Source: Halomonas halmophila (lineage in GTDB: Bacteria; Pseudomonadota; Gammaproteobacteria; Pseudomonadales; Halomonadaceae). Taken from it: a DNA stretch of 32,827 nt. Of this stretch, positions 19,211 to 26,715 are shown piece after piece (the stretch's first letter is position 1; every line of letters begins with the position of its first letter). The DNA is taken from assembly GCF_006540005.1 (NCBI RefSeq), contig NZ_BJOC01000040.1:1-32827 (forward strand). The letters are read 5' to 3'. The notes beneath the pieces are model-generated. The model saw nothing but the letters and a program-made list of their open reading frames with translations. It was not told where the DNA came from and searched no databases. The position numbers were made by a program, and so were the translations under genes.

Positions 19211-20215
19211 TCAGGAAGGTTCCTTGTGCCAGATGTCGCCGAGGATCTCGTAGCTCCGCAGCCGATCCTGCTGGGCAAACACGTCGGTGTGGATCATCAG
19301 TTCATCCGCGTCGGTGCTCTCCAGAAAGTGCTCAAGGCCGTCACGCACGCGTTGCGGGCCGCCGATGACGGCAGCGCCGAAGAACTGTTCGACCTGGGCC
19401 TGCTCCAGCGATGACCAGTCGATACGCTCGACCGGCGGCAGGGCGCGGGTACGCTGGCCGCGGATCAGCCCCAGGAATTTCTGGCGGGCCGTGGTGGCGA
19501 GAAACTCGGCGCGTTCGTCGGAGTCGGCGGCGACCACCGGCAGGCCGACCATGGCGTGGGGCGCGTCCAGTACCTCCGAGGGCTGAAAGTTATCACGGTA
19601 CAGCTTGAGGGCGTGGTGCAGCTGGGCCGGGGCAAACTGGGCGGCGAAGGCGAAGGGCAGTCCCTCGCGGGCGGCCAGGCGGGCACTGTAGTCGCTGGAA
19701 CCGAGCAGCCAGATCGGCACATGCGTGCCCTGTCCGGGAATGGCGCGCACTCGCTGGTCCGGGCGCTCCTCGCCCAGATAGCCGCGCAGTTCCTCCAGAC
19801 GTTGCGGGAAGTCGTCCACGCCGGCGCGCGGGTCGCGGCGCATGGCGGCCATGGTGGCGCCATCCGAGCCCGGGGCACGGCCCAGGCCCAGATCGATGCG
19901 ACCCGGGTAGAGGGTTTCCAGGGTGCCGAACTGTTCGGCGATGACCAGGGGCGGATGATTGGGCAGCATGATACCGCCACTGCCGATGCGCAGGCGTGAC
20001 GTGTGAGCCGCCAGATGCCCGATCAGCACCGAAGTGGCGGCGCTGGCGATGCCGTCGATGCTGTGGTGCTCGGCCAGCCAGTAGCGGGTGAAACCGAGCT
20101 GTTCGGTCAGCCGGGCCAGCTCGACGCTTTCGGCGAAACTGTCGGCGGCGCTACCGCCTTGCCGAATCGGCGCAAGGTCCAGAACAGAGAGGGGAGTGTC
20201 GGCCAGTCGGGACAT
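19211..20215 (-). CDS. LLM class flavin-dependent oxidoreductase (YhbW-like)
   Basis: A 334-residue bacterial luciferase-like monooxygenase-fold protein, cytoplasmic, using FMN. The conserved start [19 protein letters not shown], the WLAEHHS motif near residue 47, the [22 protein letters not shown] segment and [11 protein letters not shown] are diagnostic of the YhbW-like subgroup of luciferase-like proteins. The true substrate of this subgroup is unknown. Start ATG 20215, with GGAG five bases upstream. A TATAAA -10 on the minus strand at 20253-20248 can drive it. It is divergent from the small membrane protein gene at 20381. Confidence 0.93.
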   Translation of the reverse strand: MSRLADTPLSVLDLAPIRQGGSAADSFAESVELARLTEQLGFTRYWLAEHHSIDGIASAATSVLIGHLAAHTSRLRIGSGGIMLPNHPPLVIAEQFGTLETLYPGRIDLGLGRAPGSDGATMAAMRRDPRAGVDDFPQRLEELRGYLGEERPDQRVRAIPGQGTHVPIWLLGSSDYSARLAAREGLPFAFAAQFAPAQLHHALKLYRDNFQPSEVLDAPHAMVGLPVVAADSDERAEFLATTARQKFLGLIRGQRTRALPPVERIDWSSLEQAQVEQFFGAAVIGGPQRVRDGLEHFLESTDADELMIHTDVFAQQDRLRSYEILGDIWHKEPS

Positions 20216-20247
20216 GGGGGCTCCAAAAAATTAGCGTGCTTTGTTTT

Positions 20248-20278
20248 TTTATATGGGGACACGAAGCCCTCGACACAA
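20248..20278 (-). promoter_or_regulatory. Possible promoter of the LLM oxidoreductase gene
   Basis: On the minus strand, TATAAA (20253-20248; five of six) follows TTGTGT (20278-20273) at a long 19-base spacing. The -10 lies in an A/T run (seven A on the minus strand) that stands out from the GC-rich surroundings. The start would be near 20241. Confidence 0.4.
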
Positions 20279-20310
20279 GGTATGCCCCTGTGATGAAACA
20301 CGCGTTTGTT

Positions 20311-20316
20311 TATACT
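20311..20316 (+). promoter_or_regulatory. Possible -10 element for the small membrane protein/XpaC/TelA cluster
   Basis: TATACT, five of six to consensus, in the context TTGTTTATACT. The -35 position holds CTGTGA at 17-base spacing, a weak match. It would give a leader of about 60 bases before the ATG at 20381. Confidence 0.4.
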
Positions 20317-20380
20317 GGCGCCTGCATCTGCAGTGGATGCGCTCATCAACAGCGAACAAAGGTGCGTGGAGCAGCGCGTC

Positions 20381-20557
20381 ATGGCAAAGAATACCACCAA
20401 CCCCGAAAAAAGAAGCGGCGCCACCCGCCGCCCGCCGCCCCGTGCCCGCCGCGACTGGAGTCGCTTTGACCGCTGGCTGGATGATCTGGTCAGCTGGTCG
20501 GTGGTCACGGCGCTGCTGGTCGGTGGCCTGGCCGTTCTGGTGACGCTGGTCTGGTAG
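20381..20557 (+). CDS. Small single-pass membrane protein, 58 residues
   Basis: Not recognised as a named family. Start ATG 20381; a GGAG lies eleven bases upstream, a loose fit. The first half is very basic (RRPPPRARRDWSRFDRWLDD) and the C-terminus is one hydrophobic helix (WSVVTALLVGGLAVLVTLVW) ending at the stop. This gives an N-in, tail-anchored layout. It precedes the XpaC-like/TelA pair by 80 bases on the same strand. A GCAGTG / CACTGC hairpin (20599-20615) lies in that gap. It may be an accessory part of the TelA module; this is inferred from position only. Confidence 0.65.
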   Translation: MAKNTTNPEKRSGATRRPPPRARRDWSRFDRWLDDLVSWSVVTALLVGGLAVLVTLVW

Positions 20558-20637
20558 CCATGAGGGTAGCGAAGTCGCGTCCGGCAACGCATCATGAGGC
20601 AGTGCCTGTCACTGCATAGCGGAGGATCGACAACAGC

Positions 20638-21594
20638 ATGCTGGAGTTTCTGCAGGGGGCGGCCTATGGCCTCTTCCTTACCTGCCCGGCCTGGTGCCTG
20701 ATCGGTTTGATCAAGCCCTCGCTGGCCCTGCCGACCGAGTCGCTGGAGCGCTGGCGGGTACTGGTGCGCTATGGCGCGCTGATTCCGTTCATCAGCCTGC
20801 TGATGTGGCTGACCTCGCTGTGGGGCGGCTTCGGGCCCAGCCTGCTGGGCTGGTTGGCGGGTCTGGTGGGGGTTGCCATTGAGCTTCCGTTGGAGCGTCG
20901 TTGGCGTCGCTGGCGGGCTCGCCGTGAGTCCCGCCAGCTCGAGAAGGCGCGGCGTCGCGAGCGTGCCCGCGCCGAAGAGGGCGTGGTGGAGCTCGACCCG
21001 GCCCGGCCACCGGAGGGGGCCGACGACATCGTGCGTGCCCTGTGCCGGGTCAAGGGCGAGCTGCTGCGCATCGATCGGCCCGAGCTGGCTACCCGCGCCG
21101 ATCGCCTGCATGGTCGCTATCGGCACGTCAACGAGGTGCTGGCCTCGCGCTTCGAGCCCGGCGAGCTGGCCTTCGAGCGAGCGCGCAAGCTGGTCAATCA
21201 GGTCAGCCTGGGTGCCATCGATGACTTCGATGCCATGCTCGATCGCGCCCGGGGTATCCGCGGCATGGATGTCGGCTATGTGCGCAAGCGCCTCGCCGAG
21301 GAAGCGCCGCGCTTGTCCGCGGAAGAAACCGAGGCCCTGAGGCGGCGCCTGGCGCTGGCCGAGGAAACCGAGGTCGCCCTGCGGCGTCTCGCCGCGCAGA
21401 ACGAGGCCGCCCTGACCGCCCTGGATGACGCCGCCGTGCGTCTGTCGAGCGTGGTCACGGGCCGGCCCAAGGCGGCGTTGGGCGCCGAGCAGGCCTGTGA
21501 AGACCTGCGCCGCTTCATCCAGGGCGCCGAGCGCTATGGCCAGTCGACATCGAACACCACCGCCAGGCATGGCGACAAGGGAGCCTCATCATGA
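20638..21594 (+). CDS. XpaC-like membrane and coiled-coil protein paired with TelA
   Basis: A 318-residue protein. Two to three hydrophobic segments in residues 1-85 (FLQGAAYGLFLTCPAWCLIGLI, then ALIPFISLLMWLTSLWGGFG) are followed by a very basic linker (ERRWRRWRARRESRQLEKARRRERAR). A mainly helical cytoplasmic domain of about 200 residues comes next. This layout, and its place directly before telA, fit the XpaC family (5-bromo-4-chloroindolyl phosphate hydrolysis protein) that accompanies TelA in many bacteria, but sequence likeness is weak by eye. Start ATG 20638; GGAGG lies twelve bases upstream, a long gap. The stop overlaps the telA start as ATGA. Confidence 0.7.
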   Translation: MLEFLQGAAYGLFLTCPAWCLIGLIKPSLALPTESLERWRVLVRYGALIPFISLLMWLTSLWGGFGPSLLGWLAGLVGVAIELPLERRWRRWRARRESRQLEKARRRERARAEEGVVELDPARPPEGADDIVRALCRVKGELLRIDRPELATRADRLHGRYRHVNEVLASRFEPGELAFERARKLVNQVSLGAIDDFDAMLDRARGIRGMDVGYVRKRLAEEAPRLSAEETEALRRRLALAEETEVALRRLAAQNEAALTALDDAAVRLSSVVTGRPKAALGAEQACEDLRRFIQGAERYGQSTSNTTARHGDKGASS

Positions 21595-22760
21595 CCGATA
21601 CTGACTCCGACAAGGCCTCGCAGCGCCTGTCACTGCCGCCGGTGGAACGCATCGCCGAAGAGCTGGGGCAGGATGCCGCGGAACCCCGGGAGGCGCTGGA
21701 CAGCGAACTCGAAGCGGCGGCCGCGTCCTTCGTCGCCGAGATACTGGGCGAGTCGGCGGGCAGTGCGGCCGAGCAGCGCCGTGCCGTCGACGAGATGGGG
21801 CTCGATCTGCAGCGCCAGGCCGCCCACCAGAGCGAGATGCTCAAGACGCCGCTGCACCAGCTGGCCCAGGAGGGTGACGAGGGCGGCCCGGTGGCCAAGG
21901 CGCTGGGCGAGCTGCGCGGCCGCATGAATACCCTCGACCCACGCCATCACCGCCTCGAGCCGAGTGCCGTGGATCGTATCCGTCGCTGGATTCCGGGGCT
22001 GGGGACGCGCCTGCAGCGCTACTTCCAGCGCTTCGAGACCGCCCAGCAGGCGCTGGATGCCATCATCGCCGAGCTCGAGGGCGGCCGGGATCGCCTGGAG
22101 CGCGACAACATCACCCTCAACGACGACCAGCAGGCGCTCAACGAGACGCTCAAGCAACTGGAGCGTCAGGTCGCCCTGGGGCGCGCCATCGATGAGCGCC
22201 TGGTGAATAACCTGCCGGAACTCGATGAGTCACGGCGGCAATTTGTCGAGGAAGAGCTGCTCTTTCCGCTGCGTCAGCGGATACTCGATCTGCAGCAGCA
22301 ACAGGCGGTCAGTCAGCAGGGCGTGCTGGCCCTCGAGGTGATCATCCGCAACAACCGCGAGCTGATGCGCGGCGTCGACCGGGCGATCAATGTCACCGTC
22401 TCGGCGCTCAGCGTGGCGGCCACGGTGGCGCTGGCGCTGGCCAACCAGCGCATCGTGCTGGAGCGCATCGAATTGCTCAATACCGCGACGTCCGAGACCA
22501 TCGCCGGTACCGCCGAGGCCCTGAAGCGTCAGGGAGTGGACATCCAGACCCGGGCTTCTCAGGCGACCCTGGACATGCAGTCGCTGGAAAACGCCTTCGG
22601 CGATGTGATGGGCGCCATCGACGACCTGGCGAACTATCGCCGCGATGCCTTGCCGCAGATGGCCAGCCAGATCGAACGCCTGGAAGGCCTGGCCCGGCAG
22701 GGTCGCAGCGCGGCCGAGCGGCTCGATCGCGGCGAGGCAGCCAGCGATGATTCCCGCTGA
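21591..22760 (+). CDS. telA: TelA/KlaA family toxic anion resistance protein
   Basis: A 389-residue soluble helical protein of the TelA family, found in tellurite resistance and stress loci; its biochemical role is unresolved. Family features include an IRRWIPGLGTRLQRYFQRFETAQ segment near residue 137, a long central coiled coil (LERDNITLNDDQQALNETLKQLERQ), the FPLRQRILDLQQQQAVSQQG stretch, and VALALANQRIVLERIELLNTATS close to the C-terminus. Length is typical. The start overlaps the stop of the XpaC-like gene. No tellurite reduction genes (tehB, terZABCDE) lie nearby, so a direct tellurite role is not implied. A stem-loop follows, shared with the convergent gene. Confidence 0.92.
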   Translation: MTDTDSDKASQRLSLPPVERIAEELGQDAAEPREALDSELEAAAASFVAEILGESAGSAAEQRRAVDEMGLDLQRQAAHQSEMLKTPLHQLAQEGDEGGPVAKALGELRGRMNTLDPRHHRLEPSAVDRIRRWIPGLGTRLQRYFQRFETAQQALDAIIAELEGGRDRLERDNITLNDDQQALNETLKQLERQVALGRAIDERLVNNLPELDESRRQFVEEELLFPLRQRILDLQQQQAVSQQGVLALEVIIRNNRELMRGVDRAINVTVSALSVAATVALALANQRIVLERIELLNTATSETIAGTAEALKRQGVDIQTRASQATLDMQSLENAFGDVMGAIDDLANYRRDALPQMASQIERLEGLARQGRSAAERLDRGEAASDDSR

Positions 22761-22776
22761 GCGGCCCGTGGCCGCT
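22760..22776. terminator. Compact stem-loop between convergent telA and Sll1863-like genes
   Basis: AGCGGCC / GGCCGCT, perfect 7-bp arms with a 3-base loop, fills the 14-base gap and uses the last base of the telA stop and two bases of the opposite stop. It could serve both strands. Neither side has a U-tract. Confidence 0.45.
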
Positions 22777-23062
22777 ACTTGAAGCGCGAGCTGGCCTTGT
22801 CCCAGGCCTCGCGTAGCTGTGACCAGGCCCGGTCGGCGCCCTGGCGCATGTCGTCCCAGGCCTCACCGCTGGAGGCCTGGAGCGCATCCAGGCGCTTGCG
22901 GGCTTCATCGCGCCGTGCCTTCAGGTCGTCGATGTCTTCCTGATGCTGCTGACGGGTGTCCTCACCGGCCTGCCGAGCGCGCTTGGTCAGCTCCTCGATC
23001 TCGACATTCCAGCGGGCCAGACTGTCCTTCAGCCGTTCGATGAATGCGTCGCGCTGATTCAT
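22775..23062 (-). CDS. Sll1863-like coiled-coil stress protein
   Basis: A 95-residue, highly charged, fully helical protein. The sequence runs from MNQRDAFIERLKDSLARWNVEIEEL through a heptad-rich middle to SGEAWDDMRQGADRAWSQLREAWDKASSRFK. This is the pattern of the small Sll1863-type coiled-coil proteins: an N-terminal coil, then spaced Trp residues and a C-terminal SRFK. Such proteins are annotated as stress-response proteins; their mechanism is unknown. Start ATG 23062, with a very strong site GGGAGGTGA just upstream, which suggests high expression. It is convergent with telA and divergent from the ATP-grasp gene. Confidence 0.85.
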   Translation of the reverse strand: MNQRDAFIERLKDSLARWNVEIEELTKRARQAGEDTRQQHQEDIDDLKARRDEARKRLDALQASSGEAWDDMRQGADRAWSQLREAWDKASSRFK

Positions 23063-23159
23063 GGCTCACCTCCCTCGAGATACGACTTTGCCAGCTTTCC
23101 AGAATGCCACGACTGACGCACGTTGTCGCCATGGCGAGTATTTTTCGATGGACTTCGGT

Positions 23160-23185
23160 TATGATGCAAGCAGCGATCTTGCATC
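23160..23185 (+). promoter_or_regulatory. -10 element and overlapping operator-like inverted repeat before the ATP-grasp gene
   Basis: TATGAT (23160-23165), five of six to the -10 consensus, is overlapped by the perfect 8-bp inverted repeat GATGCAAG (23163-23170) / CTTGCATC (23178-23185), with half-site centres 15 bases apart. The repeat would span about -9 to +14 around the start, the usual place for a repressor operator. The -35 is poor. As RNA it could also form a hairpin at the 5' end. The ATP-grasp ATG is 68 bases downstream. Confidence 0.45.
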
Positions 23186-23253
23186 GCCGAGAAGGCATCC
23201 GGGGGTCACCGTGATGCCAGGAAGCGTGGCGATCGTCCACGTGGAGGCCAGCC

Positions 23254-24561
23254 ATGGAAAGTGATAAGCGCAATGTGTTCGTCGTCGGGCTCAATGACAC
23301 CAATCGGCAACGTCTGGAACGGCTGAGGGGCGCCGAGTCGTGTCGTTTTCACGGGGTCATCGAGCCGGCCGCCGTCTACAATACCGAGGTCTTCGACATC
23401 GCCGCCATGCTCGCGGAGGCGACCGCGCAGCTCGAGGCCTTTGATGGCAATGTGGACGCCATCGCCGGCTACATGGATTTTCCGGTGTCCACCATGCTGC
23501 CGATCCTCTGCGAGCGTTTCGGCACCCGCTCGCCGTCGCTTTCCAGCCTGCTCAAGTGCGAGCACAAGTACTGGAGCCGCATGGTGCAGCGCGAGGTCAT
23601 CCCGCAGCATATCCCCAACTTCACGGCCTTCGACCCCTTCGATGACGACGCCCTGACGCGCATCGGCGAGGCGGGGCTGTACTTCCCGTTCTTCGTCAAA
23701 CCCATCAAGTCCTCGGGCTCGCGGCTGGGCTTTCGCATCGACACACCGGAAGACTTCTACCAGGCCATCGAGCACCTGCGTGCGGATATCGGCCTGATTG
23801 CCGACCCCTTCAATACGGTGCTGGAGCATGCCCGCCTGCCCGAGGAAATCGAGGCCGTGGACGGCCACTTCTGCATGGCCGAGGAAATCATCGGCGGCTG
23901 GCAGTGCACCGTCGAGGGCTATGTTCACGATGGCGAGGTGGTCAGCTATGGCATCGTCGACTCGCTGCGCTACCCCCAGGTGCTGAGCTTCTTCCATTAC
24001 CGCTACCCCTCCGGGCTGCCCGACCCGGTGCAGGCCAAGATGCTGGAGCTCACCGACACTGTGATGCGTCACATCGGCTTCGATCACTCGGCGTTCAATA
24101 TCGAATACTTCTGGGACGAGGCCCAGGACCGCATCTGGTTGCTGGAAATCAATACGCGCATCTCCCAGTCGCACTGCGACCTCTTCGAGAAGGTCGATGG
24201 CATCAGTAATCAGCAGGTCACCATTGATCTGGCGTTGGGGCAATCGCCGGACATGCCGCATCGACAGGGGCGGTACGCAGTGGCCGGCAAGTTTTTTCAC
24301 CGTGTGTTCTTTACCGACGCCGTGGTGACCCGGGTACCGGACGCGGCGGCCATCAAGGCGTTGGAGAAGGCTTTTCCGGGGACGGTCATTGCCCTGCAGG
24401 TCGAGGCCGGCCAACGCCTCTCGACCTTGCCCGAGCAGGACAGCTACAGCTTTGCCCTGGCCTATATCTGGATGGGAGCTACGTCAGTCGAGCAACTGCT
24501 CGACAACTATGATCGCCTGGTGACACAGCTCGACTTTGCCTTCGACGACATCGAAGGCTGA
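23254..24561 (+). CDS. ATP-grasp domain carboxylate-amine ligase-like protein
   Basis: A 435-residue cytoplasmic ATP-grasp enzyme. Such enzymes activate a carboxylate as acyl phosphate and join it to an amine or thiol. The N-terminal Rossmann-like part starts RNVFVVGLNDTNRQRLERL. The ATP-binding lysine lies in FFVKPIKSSGSRLGF (Lys149), and the metal-binding C-terminal motif is WLLEINTRIS (Glu298, Asn300). ADPFNTVLEH and AEEIIGGWQCTVEGYVHDGEVV lie between. Start ATG 23254, with GGAGG six bases upstream. A CocE/NonD hydrolase gene follows after 15 bases with its own AGGAGG, so they form one operon. The substrate is unknown; not purine synthesis, biotin carboxylase or D-Ala ligase by motif. Confidence 0.88.
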   Translation: MESDKRNVFVVGLNDTNRQRLERLRGAESCRFHGVIEPAAVYNTEVFDIAAMLAEATAQLEAFDGNVDAIAGYMDFPVSTMLPILCERFGTRSPSLSSLLKCEHKYWSRMVQREVIPQHIPNFTAFDPFDDDALTRIGEAGLYFPFFVKPIKSSGSRLGFRIDTPEDFYQAIEHLRADIGLIADPFNTVLEHARLPEEIEAVDGHFCMAEEIIGGWQCTVEGYVHDGEVVSYGIVDSLRYPQVLSFFHYRYPSGLPDPVQAKMLELTDTVMRHIGFDHSAFNIEYFWDEAQDRIWLLEINTRISQSHCDLFEKVDGISNQQVTIDLALGQSPDMPHRQGRYAVAGKFFHRVFFTDAVVTRVPDAAAIKALEKAFPGTVIALQVEAGQRLSTLPEQDSYSFALAYIWMGATSVEQLLDNYDRLVTQLDFAFDDIEG

Positions 24562-24576
24562 TACGAGGAGGTAGGA

Positions 24577-26604
24577 ATGCGCATTGTCGAAGACTTTCCG
24601 CGCGCGGTGCACGAGGAAGAGACCTGGATCCGCATGGCCGATGGAACCCGCCTGGCGGCGCGTATCTGGCGGCCGGTGGATGCCGAGCAGTACCCGGTGC
24701 CGGCGATACTCGAGTATCTGCCGTACCGCAAGCGCGACCTGACCGCCGAGCGTGACGTTCAGGTGCATCATTACTGGGCCGGGCATGGCTATGCCGGGGT
24801 GCGGGTGGATATCCGCGGTACCGGTGAATCGGAAGGCGTGCTGACCGATGAGTATCTGCAGCAGGAGCTGGATGACGGCGTGGCGATCATCGAGTGGCTG
24901 GCCGCTCAGCCGTGGTGCAGTGGCGCAGTCGGCATGGTGGGCATTTCCTGGGGTGGCTTCAATGGTCTGCAGATCGCGGCCATGGCCCCGCCGCAGCTCA
25001 AGGCGGTGATAACGCTGTGTTCCACCGATGATCGCTATGCCGATGATGTTCACCACATGGGCGGCTGTCTGCTGGGCGACAATCTCTCCTGGGCCTCGAC
25101 CATGTTCGACGGCAATGCCTGCCCGCCGGACCCGGCGCTGGTCGGCGAACGCTGGCGCGACATGTGGCTGGAGCGCCTTGAGGGCAGCGGCCTCTGGTTG
25201 AGCAAATGGCTGGCCCATCAACGCCGCGATGACTACTGGAAGCATGGCTCGGTCTGTGAGGATTTTTCGGCGATCCAGTGTCCGGTGTATGCCATCAGCG
25301 GCTGGGCCGATGGTTACTGCAATGCGGTCTTTCGCTTGCTGGCCGGCCTGCAGGTGCCGCGCAAGGGACTCATCGGCCCCTGGGCGCACAAGTACCCCCA
25401 TCTGGGCGAGCCGGGTCCGGCGATCGGTTTTTTGCAGGAGTCCCTGCGCTGGTGGGACCAATGGCTGAAGGGCAAGGAAAGCGGCATCATGGACGAGCCC
25501 ATGCTGCGGGTCTGGATGCAGGAGTCGGTGCCGCCCTCGGCACGCTATGAGGTGCGTCCGGGGCGTTGGGTGGCCGAGCCGGAATGGCCATCACCGCGCC
25601 TTGTCGAGACCTCCTTCCGGCTGACCACGGGCCACGACCTGCTGCCCGAGGAGGCCGGCGAGGACGACGACACTGTGTTGACGCTGCGATCGCCCCTTTC
25701 GGTGGGGCTCTATGCGGGCAAGTGGTGCTCCTACAATGCACCGCCCGATCTGCCTCATGATCAGCGTGACGAGGACGGCGGGGCCCTGGTCTTCCAGACA
25801 CCGCGGCTTGATGATCCTCTGGAGATCTGCGGCCAGCCCGTCGTCGAGCTGGAGCTCGAGGTCGACCAGCCGGTGGCCATGGTAGCCGTGCGGCTGATCG
25901 ATATCGCCCCCGATGACAAGGCCACTCGCATTTCCTATGGCCTGCTCAACCTGACCCATCGCGACAGCGATGAAACGCCGGCGCCCATGGTGCCGGGGCA
26001 GCGCTATCGGGTGCGCGTCGATCTCAAGCATATTGCCCAGCAGTTTCCCGCCGGCCATGCCATTCGCCTGTCGCTGTCGACCAGCTACTGGCCGCTGGCC
26101 TGGCCATCGCCGCGCCCGGCCACCCTGACCCTGTGTCCCGGTCGCAGCCGCTTGTTGTTGCCCATGCGCCCGCCGCAACCCGAGGAGGAAGCCCGCCTGC
26201 CGGCGTTTGCGGAGCCCGAGGCCGCGCCGCCGCTGGCCAAGACGCTGCTCCAGCCGACCCAGGAGCGCTGGCAGGTGATCCGCGACCTGGCCAATGACCA
26301 GACCACCCTGGAGGTGGTCAATGACGAGGGGCGCTATCGCCTCGATGACATTGACCTGGAAATCGCGGCGCGCGTCACCGAGCGCTACAGCTACTCCTAC
26401 GGCAGCTATGACAGTATCAGCGGCTGGACGGAGTGGGAGCGCAGCTTCCGCCGCGGCGACTGGCAGGTACGCACTCTGACGCGAACGCGCATGACCAGTG
26501 ATGCCGAGAACTTTCGGATACGCGCCACCCTGGATGCCTGGGAGGACGATACGCGCGTCTATTCGCAGACCTGGGACGAGACGATTCCCCGCGATCTGGT
26601 CTGA
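24577..26604 (+). CDS. CocE/NonD family hydrolase (X-Pro dipeptidyl-peptidase-like)
   Basis: A 675-residue serine hydrolase with the alpha/beta fold of the S15/CocE group, which includes cocaine esterase and X-Pro dipeptidyl peptidases. The catalytic triad can be read directly: Ser124 in MVGISWGGFNG, Asp245 in SGWADGYC, His271 in GPWAHKYPH. The N-terminus WIRMADGTRLAARIWRP and the oxyanion Tyr region LEYLPYRKRD are typical, as is the C-terminal jelly-roll domain (RVRVDLKHIAQQFPAGHAIRLSLS). No signal peptide is seen, so it is cytoplasmic. Start ATG 24577, with AGGAGG just upstream. In one operon with the ATP-grasp gene, it may hydrolyse the amide or peptide bond of the ligase product or handle its precursor; this is inference. 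Confidence 0.93.
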   Translation: MRIVEDFPRAVHEEETWIRMADGTRLAARIWRPVDAEQYPVPAILEYLPYRKRDLTAERDVQVHHYWAGHGYAGVRVDIRGTGESEGVLTDEYLQQELDDGVAIIEWLAAQPWCSGAVGMVGISWGGFNGLQIAAMAPPQLKAVITLCSTDDRYADDVHHMGGCLLGDNLSWASTMFDGNACPPDPALVGERWRDMWLERLEGSGLWLSKWLAHQRRDDYWKHGSVCEDFSAIQCPVYAISGWADGYCNAVFRLLAGLQVPRKGLIGPWAHKYPHLGEPGPAIGFLQESLRWWDQWLKGKESGIMDEPMLRVWMQESVPPSARYEVRPGRWVAEPEWPSPRLVETSFRLTTGHDLLPEEAGEDDDTVLTLRSPLSVGLYAGKWCSYNAPPDLPHDQRDEDGGALVFQTPRLDDPLEICGQPVVELELEVDQPVAMVAVRLIDIAPDDKATRISYGLLNLTHRDSDETPAPMVPGQRYRVRVDLKHIAQQFPAGHAIRLSLSTSYWPLAWPSPRPATLTLCPGRSRLLLPMRPPQPEEEARLPAFAEPEAAPPLAKTLLQPTQERWQVIRDLANDQTTLEVVNDEGRYRLDDIDLEIAARVTERYSYSYGSYDSISGWTEWERSFRRGDWQVRTLTRTRMTSDAENFRIRATLDAWEDDTRVYSQTWDETIPRDLV

Positions 26605-26680
26605 GCGCCGCTGTGGCAGTATCCCCGGGTACGCTGAGCCCCTCAGTCTGCGTGGAATGGCCGCACCGCGAGCAGGCTGC

Positions 26681-26686
26681 TATCTT
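26681..26686 (+). promoter_or_regulatory. Possible extended -10 promoter of the UMF1-type permease gene
   Basis: TGCTATCTT carries an extended -10 (TG-n-TATCTT) 30 bases before the ATG at 26716. No -35 is seen. Upstream in the same 111-base gap lies a short CTGAG-CCC-CTCAG stem (26635-26647) that may end the preceding operon. Confidence 0.35.
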
Positions 26687-26715
26687 GGGCATCCTTTCTC
26701 GACAGGGATGCCGCC

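Noticed and set aside
20107..21570. A 487-codon minus-strand frame running from the LLM gene across the XpaC-like gene
   Set aside because: It overlaps two well-supported genes in another frame, has no domain and no ribosome site.
21591..22760. A tellurite resistance island around telA
   Set aside because: None of tehAB, terZABCDE or other kla genes are present; TelA-family proteins are common without a tellurite role.
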